A stretch of DNA of 5,983 nucleotides from Alphaproteobacteria bacterium (GCA_024408895.1 JAKSUO010000076.1:1-5983); one strand, 5' to 3'; shown: positions 1 to 5,844, counted from the first letter of the stretch. Made by a program: numbers and translations. Notes: generated by a model from the letters alone, not told the origin.

Positions 1-496
1 GATGCGGCAAACCGGTTGAATTGGCAAAACTACTGTTTTTCAATCCCAATTGTTTGGCTTTTTTATTCATCAGCACGGCAAAATCTTCTTCCGTACCGGA
101 TATATTTTCCGCCACAACAATACAAGCATCATTACCCGATTGAATAACAATACCTTTAATAAGATTTTCAACCGAAACATTATCACCGATAGATAAGAAC
201 ATTGTTGAACCGCCGGTGGCTGCGCCGCCTTTACGCCACGCGTTTTCGCTCACCGAAAACGTATCATCCAATTTTATACTTCCGTCCTTGATTTTACTCA
301 TCAAGATATACACGGTCATCAAGTTGCTCATAGAAGGCGGCGGCACCGCTTCGGTAATATTTTTTGCCAACAAATATTCACCGGTATCATAATCCATTAA
401 AATTGTATTACGCGCCGTTGTTTCGTAGGCCTGTGCGCCAAAACACAACGTTACTCCGCATAATAAAGCAATTGCCCCGAATTTATTAAACTTCAT
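1..496 (-). CDS. dacA: D-alanyl-D-alanine carboxypeptidase family protein (PBP5/DacA-like), partial, SxxK lysine replaced
   Basis: The first 165 codons are visible; the C-terminus lies beyond the window edge. Family members are periplasmic penicillin-binding proteins that remove the terminal D-Ala from peptidoglycan stem peptides. The start is MKFNKFGAIALLC, a Sec signal peptide with probable cleavage after AQA (residues 21-23). The SxN motif is intact as SGND (120-123) within a well-conserved stretch QSGNDA. The SxxK motif, however, reads S55-M56-S57-N58 within PPPSMSNLMT: the general-base lysine is asparagine (codon AAC, 323-325). The KTG motif is out of view. The start codon follows the rlpA stop by 9 nt with AGGAG six bases upstream, so the two genes are probably translated together. 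The family call is firm. Whether the enzyme is active is doubtful, unless the substitution is a sequencing error. DacC or DacF would be equally acceptable names. Confidence 0.9.
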   Translation of the reverse strand, partial: MKFNKFGAIALLCGVTLCFGAQAYETTARNTILMDYDTGEYLLAKNITEAVPPPSMSNLMTVYILMSKIKDGSIKLDDTFSVSENAWRKGGAATGGSTMFLSIGDNVSVENLIKGIVIQSGNDACIVVAENISGTEEDFAVLMNKKAKQLGLKNSSFANSTGLPH

Positions 497-502
497 CCCA
501 AT

Positions 503-507
503 CTCCT
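503..507 (-). promoter_or_regulatory. Ribosome binding site of dacA overlapping the rlpA stop codon
   Basis: Read on the minus strand, AGGAG lies six bases before the dacA ATG, and its first two bases (AG) are the end of the rlpA TAG stop. This fixes the dacA start and suggests translational coupling. Confidence 0.7.
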
Positions 508-1621
508 ATTTTTGTTCAATTTTTGTATCTTTTATCCCGTAATATTTCAGTTTGGCTTGTGCCACTTTTGCTTCTTCAGCCTTGCTATAAGGCCCGACAG
601 AAACACGATAATATTTTTTCCCTGATATCGTAGTCGGCACAATATGACTGCTGCCATATTCTTTCAAACGCACCATCAACATGTGCGCCAATTCATAATT
701 AGTAAATGATCCGGCTTGAATATAATAATAACCGGCAACATATTGATAATCATTTGATTTAACGGCACGAGTATCAGACTTTTGCGGATTTTGAGCCGCT
801 TTGGCGTAAATACCTTGAGTTTCGGCTGCTTTTACCGCACCGGCCGTCACTGTTCCCATTGCTGCTTTACGTTGTTCTCCATCTTTGCCGGCAGCACTGC
901 CGTAAACAGCCGGCTCAGCTGTTTGCCCCGTAGGTTTATACGTTCCGAGTTGAACTTTTTTATCACCGGCGCTGGCATAAATTTCCGCTTCTTCAGCTTT
1001 TTGAGTTTCTTTAGATACTTTGATACGTTCTTCGGAACTCTCATACAGCGAATGTGCCGGTGTTGATGCTTCGGCCATATTTTCCGGCGAAACTTTTCCC
1101 GTCAGCATAGCTTCCTTCAATGCTTTGCTTTCTTTAGCCATAATTTCCACTTTAACTTTTGTCGTTCCTTGTCCCATGTATCCCAAAAGTTGCGCACCGT
1201 GTTTAGATAAATCTATAATTCTGTCTTTAACATACGGACCACGATCGTTTATGCGCAAAATTACCGAACGACCGTTTTGCAAATTAGTCACCCGCACAAT
1301 ACTTGGCAACGGCAAAGTTCTGTGAGCCGCCGTTAATGTGTTCATATTATAGCGTTCACCGTTGGCGGTTTTTTTGCCGTTGAAATCCTCACCGTACCAC
1401 GAAGCAATTCCGACTTCGGAATAATTGTAATCTTCTTTCGGATAATACCATCTATCGCCTATTTTATAAGGATTTCCGACTTTATATATTCCACCGTAAT
1501 TTTTAATAACTTCGGCTTGCGCTTGCGGCGACATTCCGGACAGCTCAGGGGTCCCCGTAGAACAACCGTTGAGCAAAACCGTTATCATCGCTACTGATAA
1601 AAATATTTTTATATAGTTCAT
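506..1621 (-). CDS. rlpA: Septal ring lytic transglycosylase RlpA family lipoprotein with SPOR domain
   Basis: 371 residues. RlpA proteins are outer-membrane lipoproteins that cut peptidoglycan strands lacking stem peptides and gather at the division septum. The N-terminus is a lipoprotein signal ending LLNGC, with Cys20 as the likely lipidated residue (Asn at -2 is a loose lipobox). The double-psi beta-barrel spans about 69-161: VGIASWYG, TANGERYN, the LTAAHRTLP segment and RINDRGPY. Glu89, His100 and Asp126 have the spacing (11 and 26 residues) I recall for the catalytic residues of Pseudomonas RlpA. Residues 162-297 are a low-complexity Ala/Glu/Lys-rich linker. The SPOR domain, about 298-371 (YYIQAGSF... 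to the end), binds stripped septal glycan. It lies 91 nt after mltB and just before dacA. No clear ribosome site precedes the ATG, though the start is well placed for the signal peptide. Family assignment is firm; transglycosylase activity is inferred. Confidence 0.95.
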   Translation of the reverse strand: MNYIKIFLSVAMITVLLNGCSTGTPELSGMSPQAQAEVIKNYGGIYKVGNPYKIGDRWYYPKEDYNYSEVGIASWYGEDFNGKKTANGERYNMNTLTAAHRTLPLPSIVRVTNLQNGRSVILRINDRGPYVKDRIIDLSKHGAQLLGYMGQGTTKVKVEIMAKESKALKEAMLTGKVSPENMAEASTPAHSLYESSEERIKVSKETQKAEEAEIYASAGDKKVQLGTYKPTGQTAEPAVYGSAAGKDGEQRKAAMGTVTAGAVKAAETQGIYAKAAQNPQKSDTRAVKSNDYQYVAGYYYIQAGSFTNYELAHMLMVRLKEYGSSHIVPTTISGKKYYRVSVGPYSKAEEAKVAQAKLKYYGIKDTKIEQK

Positions 1622-1630
1622 TATTAAACA

Positions 1631-1658
1631 ATCATAAATTAACGTTAAACATTACCAA
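1631..1658 (-). promoter_or_regulatory. Candidate rlpA promoter giving a nearly leaderless transcript
   Basis: On the minus strand, TTGGTA (1653-1658) and TATGAT (1631-1636) are separated by 16 nt. Only nine bases lie between the -10 box and the rlpA ATG, so a transcript starting at the usual distance would have a leader of just a few bases. That fits the missing Shine-Dalgarno sequence. In AT-rich DNA such matches also arise by chance. Confidence 0.3.
1639..1648. repeat. 10-bp perfect palindrome between the candidate rlpA -35 and -10 boxes
   Basis: TTAACGTTAA is a perfect inverted repeat inside the spacer of the candidate rlpA promoter, a position where a repressor dimer could bind. It does not match the CtrA pattern TTAA-N7-TTAA. 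A role as operator is inference only. Confidence 0.3.
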
Positions 1659-1672
1659 GAGATTATTCTCTT
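1657..1672. repeat. Small inverted repeat (6-bp arms, 4-nt loop) in the mltB-rlpA gap
   Basis: AAGAGA and TCTCTT flank the loop TTAT. The run of T follows only on the plus strand, where no gene ends nearby, so it is unlikely to terminate mltB transcription. It touches the candidate rlpA -35 box and could equally be an operator or mRNA hairpin. Confidence 0.3.
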
Positions 1673-1712
1673 TTTTGAGTAACATCAAGCATTATTGCAA
1701 ACTTATTCAACC

Positions 1713-3002
1713 TTACTTCTTTTGGCCGCGAGGTGCCGGTAAAGGCACGACAAATCCGGCTTTATGGTCATAATTTTTGATTTTGTTCAACAAAAGATAA
1801 TCCGGATATCCGTCTTCCGGCAATTTAGCACGATGTTGCAACACGCGAACCGCTTCACGCGTTTTAGGTCCCAACTTGCCGTCCGTTTTTAATTTTGTAC
1901 CTTTAACCGTTTTGTTGTAGAACTCTTGAACAAGTTTGATTTTTTCATTATCCAACACATATTGTTCGCTCGCTTCCAAAGGCATCCATTTGCGATTTTT
2001 ATCAGCGATATAATCGGCTAAAGTCACGACGGCAATTGCATAATTATCGGAACGATTCCATATCATCACCCGCTTAAAGTTTCCAAACACGATATAAGCC
2101 GGTCCTTTACGTCCGTCCGGTAAAATCACCGAACCTTTGAGCGCATCATCATACGGCAATTTATGACCGGCGTAAGTTAAAATACCAATTTTTTTCCATT
2201 CACCGACTGTTTTTGTGGTCTGCCGCCCGACGTTTTTGAAATCAAAATTCCACGGCAATTTAATCCGAGTTCCCCACGGCTCATCATGTTTCCATCCAAG
2301 TTTTGTCAGATAGTTTTCAGCCGATGCAACGGCATCAGGCAAAGAATTCCATATATCCGGCACTTTATCACCGTCATAATCAACGGCATAATTGTTATAA
2401 GTTGACGGCATAAATTGAAAATGCCCCATTGCGCCGGCCCAGGAACCAAGCATTTTATCCTCACCCAAATTAGTTTTATCCATAATTTTCAAGACATTAT
2501 ACAATTCACTCTTAAAAAATTTTGAACGACGATTTTTATAACTTAAATTTGTCAAACTATCAATCAGGTTATGCTTACCTTTATTCTGTCCAAAATTGGT
2601 TTCAACTGCCCAAAATGCCGTAATATAATTAAACGGCACATTATACTCTTTTTCTATTTTTTTATATTTGTCTTTCAGCATATCATAATGTTTGCGCGCT
2701 TCATTGACTCGTTGCTTATTTACCAACCTGTTCACATAAACCGAGGTTGTCATAATAAATTCATTTTGTCGTTTATCCAATTGCACTACTTCCGGTGCTT
2801 TGTGATAATAGTTTTTTCCTTTATAAGCCTTATCTATCGTCTTTTGCGAAATACCCTTAGCCAACATTTCTTTTTTCAAGCCGTCCAACCATGTTATCCA
2901 TTCTTTCGGCGGTGTGTCAGCATTTTTCCGCGCGGCGGCGCAATCATATACCGGACTAAAAATTAAATACATTAAAACAACAAGATACAATACTTTCTTC
3001 AT
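1713..3002 (-). CDS. mltB: Lytic murein transglycosylase (MltB family, GH103) with peptidoglycan-binding domain
   Basis: 429 residues from the chosen start. MltB-type enzymes cleave the MurNAc-GlcNAc bond of peptidoglycan and leave 1,6-anhydro-MurNAc ends. An open frame continues upstream to an ATG at 3056, but that adds 18 residues (MIYKIYGN...) before a signal peptide. The ATG at 3000-3002 gives a normal signal (MKKVLYLVVLMYLIF, cleavage probably near AAA, 22-24) and has GAGAGG six bases upstream. Residues about 30-340 form the catalytic domain: FWAVETNFG with Glu134 as the expected catalytic acid, GSWAGAMGHFQFMPSTY (186-202), then DYDGDKVPDIW (208-218). A PG_binding_1-like domain covers about 357-408 (TDGKLGPKTREAV). 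Asp20-Cys21 does not form a lipobox, so the protein is probably soluble or loosely attached in the periplasm, unlike lipidated E. coli MltB. It is the first gene of the wall-remodelling block. Family call firm; specific name by similarity. Confidence 0.94.
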   Translation of the reverse strand: MKKVLYLVVLMYLIFSPVYDCAAARKNADTPPKEWITWLDGLKKEMLAKGISQKTIDKAYKGKNYYHKAPEVVQLDKRQNEFIMTTSVYVNRLVNKQRVNEARKHYDMLKDKYKKIEKEYNVPFNYITAFWAVETNFGQNKGKHNLIDSLTNLSYKNRRSKFFKSELYNVLKIMDKTNLGEDKMLGSWAGAMGHFQFMPSTYNNYAVDYDGDKVPDIWNSLPDAVASAENYLTKLGWKHDEPWGTRIKLPWNFDFKNVGRQTTKTVGEWKKIGILTYAGHKLPYDDALKGSVILPDGRKGPAYIVFGNFKRVMIWNRSDNYAIAVVTLADYIADKNRKWMPLEASEQYVLDNEKIKLVQEFYNKTVKGTKLKTDGKLGPKTREAVRVLQHRAKLPEDGYPDYLLLNKIKNYDHKAGFVVPLPAPRGQKK

Positions 3003-3008
3003 GTAATA

Positions 3009-3014
3009 CCTCTC
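3009..3014 (-). promoter_or_regulatory. Ribosome binding site that fixes the mltB start
   Basis: GAGAGG on the minus strand is six bases before the ATG at 3000-3002. This supports the shorter MltB with a proper signal peptide over the longer frame beginning at 3056. Confidence 0.65.
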
Positions 3015-3043
3015 ATATATTACATATAATATATTACCATATA
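3015..3043. repeat. Two imperfect tandem copies of a 14-15 bp AT-rich unit upstream of mltB
   Basis: Plus-strand ATATATTACATATA (3015-3028) is followed directly by ATATATTACCATATA (3029-3043). The repeat abuts the mltB ribosome site and would lie in its mRNA leader. It may be an operator pair or simply AT-rich slippage. Confidence 0.35.
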
Positions 3044-3073
3044 TTTTATAAATCATTAAAAATAAAAAAGTTC

Positions 3074-3102
3074 TTGCATTATAAAATTTAATATGTTATA
3101 TT
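3074..3102 (+). promoter_or_regulatory. Candidate sigma70-type promoter for the 131-residue membrane protein gene
   Basis: TTGCAT (3074-3079) and TATATT (3097-3102) are separated by the optimal 17 nt. Expected transcription start is near 3109, leaving a leader of about 75 nt before the ATG at 3184. The leader contains a small possible hairpin with arms CCATTC and GAGTGG around TAATT (3152-3168). Confidence 0.5.
3078..3083 (-). promoter_or_regulatory. Candidate -10 box for mltB, overlapping the opposing promoter
   Basis: TATAAT occurs on the minus strand and would give a leader of about 70 nt before mltB. No convincing -35 box lies 16-18 nt upstream. It overlaps the -35 region of the plus-strand promoter, so the two directions might interfere. 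Confidence 0.3.
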
Positions 3103-3183
3103 TTGTCTATATTAAAAATTATTTATTAACTATTTAAAAGGCTACGTGTATCCATTCTAATTGAGTGGCGTGGCAGTAAAAAA

Positions 3184-3579
3184 ATGGAAACATCAAAAAC
3201 TTTTTTTCAAGTATCTGGTGCATTGTTCACATTGGCCTTACTAACTATCGCCTCAATCATATCGGTGCGATTATTTAGCGCAATAGGTAATTGGGCGGGA
3301 ATTACATGCTTAATTGGTGGCTTTGCCATCTCCGCATTATTTGCGGTTGTAATTAGCACATGGACAGAAGTGATGGGCACAAGCCGAACTTCAAAGATTC
3401 TATGCGCTATATCCCTGTTTGGAACCCTACCGCTCATAATCGGTTGCTATGGTCTGGCAACAATGACGAGTAAGTTTTCAAATGGATGTTTGTATGTTGG
3501 CGTTGTTCTCTTTGTTGCACCAATATTAATTGCGGCAATATGGGGATTTGCCATATACTGCAAGAAATTGATAAACTAA
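3184..3579 (+). CDS. Hypothetical small integral membrane protein, four predicted membrane segments
   Basis: 131 residues, not recognised. Four hydrophobic stretches (about 10-33, 38-59, 72-94 and 101-126) are joined by short loops. The loop SWTEVMGTSRTSK (about 58-71) is polar and the tail ends KKLIN, so it should sit in a membrane with almost no soluble part. Cys residues occur at 42, 74, 88, 102 and 126, without a metal-binding pattern. It is the only plus-strand protein gene here, set between two minus-strand operons with its own promoter and a strong terminator. Codon use differs from its neighbours: 7 of 16 Leu codons are CTN and 8 of 17 Ile codons are ATA, against 2 of 15 and 2 of 12 in the dacA fragment. 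The ribosome site is weak; no alternative ATG, GTG or TTG lies upstream in frame before the stop at 3127. That it is a gene is likely, function unknown; a recent arrival is inference. Confidence 0.75.
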   Translation: METSKTFFQVSGALFTLALLTIASIISVRLFSAIGNWAGITCLIGGFAISALFAVVISTWTEVMGTSRTSKILCAISLFGTLPLIIGCYGLATMTSKFSNGCLYVGVVLFVAPILIAAIWGFAIYCKKLIN

Positions 3580-3584
3580 ACCAC

Positions 3585-3626
3585 AAAAAAAACTCCTCGT
3601 GTTATTCAAACACGGGGAGTTTTTTT
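3585..3626 (+). terminator. Strong intrinsic terminator between convergent genes, usable from both sides
   Basis: An 11-bp stem (3593-3603 with 3609-3619) closes the loop ATTCA and is flanked by eight A before and seven T after, so it can extend to about 18 bp. It begins six bases after the stop of the plus-strand gene and 14 bases beyond the mscL stop on the other side. As plus-strand RNA the pair at 3597/3615 is G-U; as minus-strand RNA it is an A-C mismatch. The hairpin is therefore better for the plus-strand gene, but probably works for both. Confidence 0.88.
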
Positions 3627-3639
3627 AGTTTAGCAATGA

Positions 3640-4056
3640 TTATTTCTTTAATTCAGATGTACAATGAGGACATCTTGTTGCTTCCAAAGCAATATCAGAA
3701 CAACAATACGGACATTTCTTAGTTGTCGGCGCAGCGGCTGCTTCTTCTTTTGCCATTTTAGCTTGTAATGTATTCAAAGCCTTAATTAAGACAAATACCG
3801 CAAAAGCGACAATTATAAAGCTGATAACCGTATTAATAAATGCGCCATATTTAATTGTAACACCTTCCGTTAAGTCAATAGCTAAATCAGAAAAATCTAC
3901 CTTACCTAAAGCCCATCCGATTGGCGGCATAATAACATCTTCAACCAAAGATGTCACAATTTTTCCGAATGCGGCACCGATAATAATACCGACAGCCATA
4001 TCCAATACATTGCCACGCATTGCAAATTTTTTGAATTCATTTAAAAAATTTTTCAT
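3640..4056 (-). CDS. mscL: Large-conductance mechanosensitive channel MscL with C-terminal zinc-ribbon-like tail
   Basis: 138 residues. MscL forms a homopentameric inner-membrane pore that opens under membrane tension and releases solutes on osmotic downshock. The N-terminal helix (FLNEFKKFAMRGN) leads into TM1 (about 16-43, VLDMAVGIIIGAAFGKIV, the pore-lining helix), then a periplasmic loop and TM2 (about 70-94). After an Ala/Lys/Glu-rich linker, the end carries C115-P-Y-C118 and C129-P-H-C132, a four-cysteine pattern expected to bind zinc, where E. coli MscL has a plain helical bundle. I recall similar tails in MscL of other bacteria, so it is probably a family variant and not a unique fusion. 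It starts 16 nt after glyA with AGGAA eight bases before the ATG, and so is probably the last gene of the rpiB-glyA-mscL operon. Confidence 0.95.
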   Translation of the reverse strand: MKNFLNEFKKFAMRGNVLDMAVGIIIGAAFGKIVTSLVEDVIMPPIGWALGKVDFSDLAIDLTEGVTIKYGAFINTVISFIIVAFAVFVLIKALNTLQAKMAKEEAAAAPTTKKCPYCCSDIALEATRCPHCTSELKK

Positions 4057-4072
4057 ATTTTAAGTTCCTTTC

Positions 4073-5329
4073 TTATTTATATATTGGGAAATCGCGGCAC
4101 AAGGCCGTAATTTTTTGTTTTGTTTTTGCAATAACCTCACCGGCATTGCCTTTGACTAACGCATCAACCACATCACCTATGCAGTTACCTATCAGTTCAA
4201 ATTCTTTTTCTTTAAATCCGCGTGTTGTACCGGCAGGTGTTCCCAACCGCACACCGGAAGTCACTTTCGGCGGCTGAGGATCAAACGGAATTGCATTTTT
4301 ATTGCAAGTAATATTAGCTTGTTCCAAAGCCGTTGTTACCACGTCACCGGTCAAATTTTTCGGGCGTAAATCCACCAACACCAAATGTGTGTCTGTTCCA
4401 CCGGAAACAAGGGCTAATCCGCGCTTTATTAAAGTATTACCTAAAACTTCGGCATTTTTCTTTACTTGTTTTGCATATTGCTTAAATTCCGGTGTTAAAT
4501 CTTCCCCGAAGCAGACTGCTTTTCCGGCAATCACATGTTCCAACGGACCGCCCTGCGTTCCCGGAAATACGGCAGAGTTAACTTTTTTATAAATTGTTTC
4601 ATCATTAGTTAAAATCATTCCGCCACGCGGACCGCGCAAAGTTTTGTGAGTTGTTGTGGTTACCACATCAGCCCATTTAAGAGGATTTGGATGCTCTCCG
4701 CCGGCAACCAAACCGGCGAAATGTGCCATATCTACCATCAAATATGCACCAACCCTATCCGCTATTTTTCTAAAACGAGCAAAATCAATTACTCGCGGAT
4801 AAGCTGAGCCACCGGCAACAATTAATTTCGGTTTACATTCCATTGCCACACGTTCAACCTGTTCATAATCTATCAGCCCCGTATCCTTGCAAACACCATA
4901 TTGCACCGCATTAAACATTTTTCCGGAAAGAGAAACTTTAGAACCGTGCGTTAAATGACCTCCGGCATCAAGCGACATTCCCATCAAGGTATCTCCAGGA
5001 TTAAGAAGTGCGACATAAACCGCCATATTGGCTTGAGAACCCGAATGAGGTTGAACATTGACATATGCGGCATTAAATAGTTTTTTAGCGCGTTCTTGGG
5101 CCAATACTTCAATTTCATCAATAAATTCGCAACCGCAATAATAGCGATGAGCCGGATAACCTTCGGCATATTTATTGGTTAGCACTGAGCCTTGTGCCTC
5201 CATCACCGCACGAGAGACAATATTTTCCGAGGCAATGAGTTCCACTTGTTCTTGTTGGCGTTGCAACTCTTTTTGAATAATCTGATAAATTGTCTCATCT
5301 TCGGTTTGTAATTTTTGTTCAAAATCCAT
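4073..5329 (-). CDS. glyA: Serine hydroxymethyltransferase
   Basis: 418 residues, the usual length. This cytoplasmic PLP enzyme converts serine and tetrahydrofolate to glycine and 5,10-methylene-tetrahydrofolate, the main source of one-carbon units. All core motifs are present: ELIASEN (30-36), LTNKYAEGYP (50-59), QPHSGSQAN (93-101), GHLTHG (124-129) and VDMAHFAGLVAGG with Asp200 and His203 around the cofactor. The Schiff-base Lys229 sits in TTTTHKTLRGPRGG, and the substrate-carboxylate Arg361 in GVRLGTPAGTTRGF. The segments AGGSAYPRVIDFARF and HKTLRGPRGG are typical of alphaproteobacterial GlyA. Its ATG lies three bases after the rpiB stop and its ribosome site overlaps the rpiB end, so expression is likely coupled. 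No glycine riboswitch is seen near it. mscL follows, where in many alphaproteobacteria I would expect nrdR. Confidence 0.98.
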   Translation of the reverse strand: MDFEQKLQTEDETIYQIIQKELQRQQEQVELIASENIVSRAVMEAQGSVLTNKYAEGYPAHRYYCGCEFIDEIEVLAQERAKKLFNAAYVNVQPHSGSQANMAVYVALLNPGDTLMGMSLDAGGHLTHGSKVSLSGKMFNAVQYGVCKDTGLIDYEQVERVAMECKPKLIVAGGSAYPRVIDFARFRKIADRVGAYLMVDMAHFAGLVAGGEHPNPLKWADVVTTTTHKTLRGPRGGMILTNDETIYKKVNSAVFPGTQGGPLEHVIAGKAVCFGEDLTPEFKQYAKQVKKNAEVLGNTLIKRGLALVSGGTDTHLVLVDLRPKNLTGDVVTTALEQANITCNKNAIPFDPQPPKVTSGVRLGTPAGTTRGFKEKEFELIGNCIGDVVDALVKGNAGEVIAKTKQKITALCRDFPIYK

Positions 5330-5332
5330 AAT

Positions 5333-5761
5333 TTACTCCATAAGTTCCAGTTTATCCAGCCGTTTTTGGTGACGACCGCCTTCATAAGAAGCGGTGAGAA
5401 AATCATCTACGTATTGTATAACATCTTCTGATTTCATTGTGCGCCCGCCAAAAACGATGATGTTGGCATTATTGTGCTGTTTTGCAAGACGTGCCGATTC
5501 TTCGGAATAAATCAAGGCTGCCCGAATACCTTTACAACGATTAGCGGCAATAGAAATTCCGATTCCCGTACCACAAATTAAAATTCCCAAATCTGCATCA
5601 TGATTGCGCAATGTTTGCACCATTTTTTGCGCTATATCCGGATAATCAACAGATTCTTGACTAAATGTACCCAAATCCGTTAATTTGATATTGTCATAAT
5701 GTTTTTTCAAGGCTTCTTTAAGGTTAAAACCGCCATGATCGGCCGCGATTGCAATTTTCAT
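5333..5761 (-). CDS. rpiB: Ribose 5-phosphate isomerase B
   Basis: 142 residues, a normal length for the RpiB/LacA/LacB family. It interconverts ribulose 5-phosphate and ribose 5-phosphate in the non-oxidative pentose phosphate pathway, in the cytoplasm, without a metal. The N-terminal AADHGGFNLK (6-15) includes His9 of the phosphate site. SVDYPD (37-42) follows, then ILICGTGIGISIAANR (60-75) with Cys63 at the position of the E. coli catalytic Cys65. SARLAKQHNNANI contains His96, the ring-opening histidine position, and YEGGRHQKR lies near the C-terminus. The start is supported by GGAG six bases upstream and by the typical MKIAIAADH opening. It is the first gene of rpiB-glyA-mscL. The rpiB-glyA pairing is a common alphaproteobacterial arrangement and may link pentose supply with one-carbon metabolism for nucleotide synthesis (inference). 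Confidence 0.96.
   Translation of the reverse strand: MKIAIAADHGGFNLKEALKKHYDNIKLTDLGTFSQESVDYPDIAQKMVQTLRNHDADLGILICGTGIGISIAANRCKGIRAALIYSEESARLAKQHNNANIIVFGGRTMKSEDVIQYVDDFLTASYEGGRHQKRLDKLELME
5336..5339 (-). promoter_or_regulatory. Ribosome binding site of glyA inside the end of rpiB
   Basis: GGAG on the minus strand lies in the last codons of rpiB, six bases before the glyA ATG, with the rpiB TAA in between. This arrangement favours re-initiation by ribosomes finishing rpiB. Confidence 0.7.
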
Positions 5762-5791
5762 TATTTTCTCCGTAAAACTGATTAACTATAT

Positions 5792-5820
5792 AATATAGCG
5801 ACAGAATTTTACCATAAAAA
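5792..5820 (-). promoter_or_regulatory. Candidate promoter of the rpiB-glyA-mscL operon
   Basis: On the minus strand, TATATT (5792-5797) lies 17 nt from TTTTTA (5815-5820), a poor -35 match. The resulting leader would be about 20-25 nt and carries the rpiB ribosome site. The position is sensible; the exact boxes are uncertain in this AT-rich stretch. Confidence 0.3.
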
Positions 5821-5844
5821 ACGAAGTTTTACACAGCTGAAAAC

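Noticed and set aside
782..1066. Plus-strand open frame of 94 codons opposite the rlpA linker
   Set aside because: It is Phe/Cys/Arg-rich with no domain, lacks a ribosome site, and lies antisense to the low-complexity linker of a well-supported gene.
1020..1325. Plus-strand open frame of 101 codons opposite the RlpA barrel domain
   Set aside because: It is fully antisense to conserved catalytic-domain codons, with no recognisable motif and no start signal.
1657..1676. Hairpin with T-run considered as the mltB terminator
   Set aside because: The T-run follows the hairpin only on the plus strand, where no gene ends, the stem is just six AT-rich pairs, and rlpA lies immediately downstream of mltB.
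2937..2945. Cys21 of MltB as a lipidation site
   Set aside because: The preceding residues are Val-Tyr-Asp, which do not fit a lipobox; AAA at 22-24 fits ordinary signal peptidase cleavage better.
2571..2966. Plus-strand open frame of 131 codons opposite the MltB N-terminal half
   Set aside because: It is a hydrophobic shadow of Lys/Glu/Asn-rich mltB codons read on the other strand, and mltB is strongly supported there.
3003..3056. Longer MltB N-terminus starting at 3056
   Set aside because: The added 18 residues come from AT-repeat sequence, sit before a normal signal peptide and have no ribosome site, whereas the ATG at 3002 has GAGAGG at the right distance.
3486..3722. Plus-strand open frame of 78 codons running through the terminator
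   Set aside because: It overlaps the end of the 131-residue gene in another frame, crosses the terminator hairpin and enters antisense mscL.
5789..5794. Perfect TATAAT on the plus strand near the rpiB start
   Set aside because: No -35 box lies 16-18 bases upstream (TTCTCC there), and a better promoter stands much closer to the tRNA.
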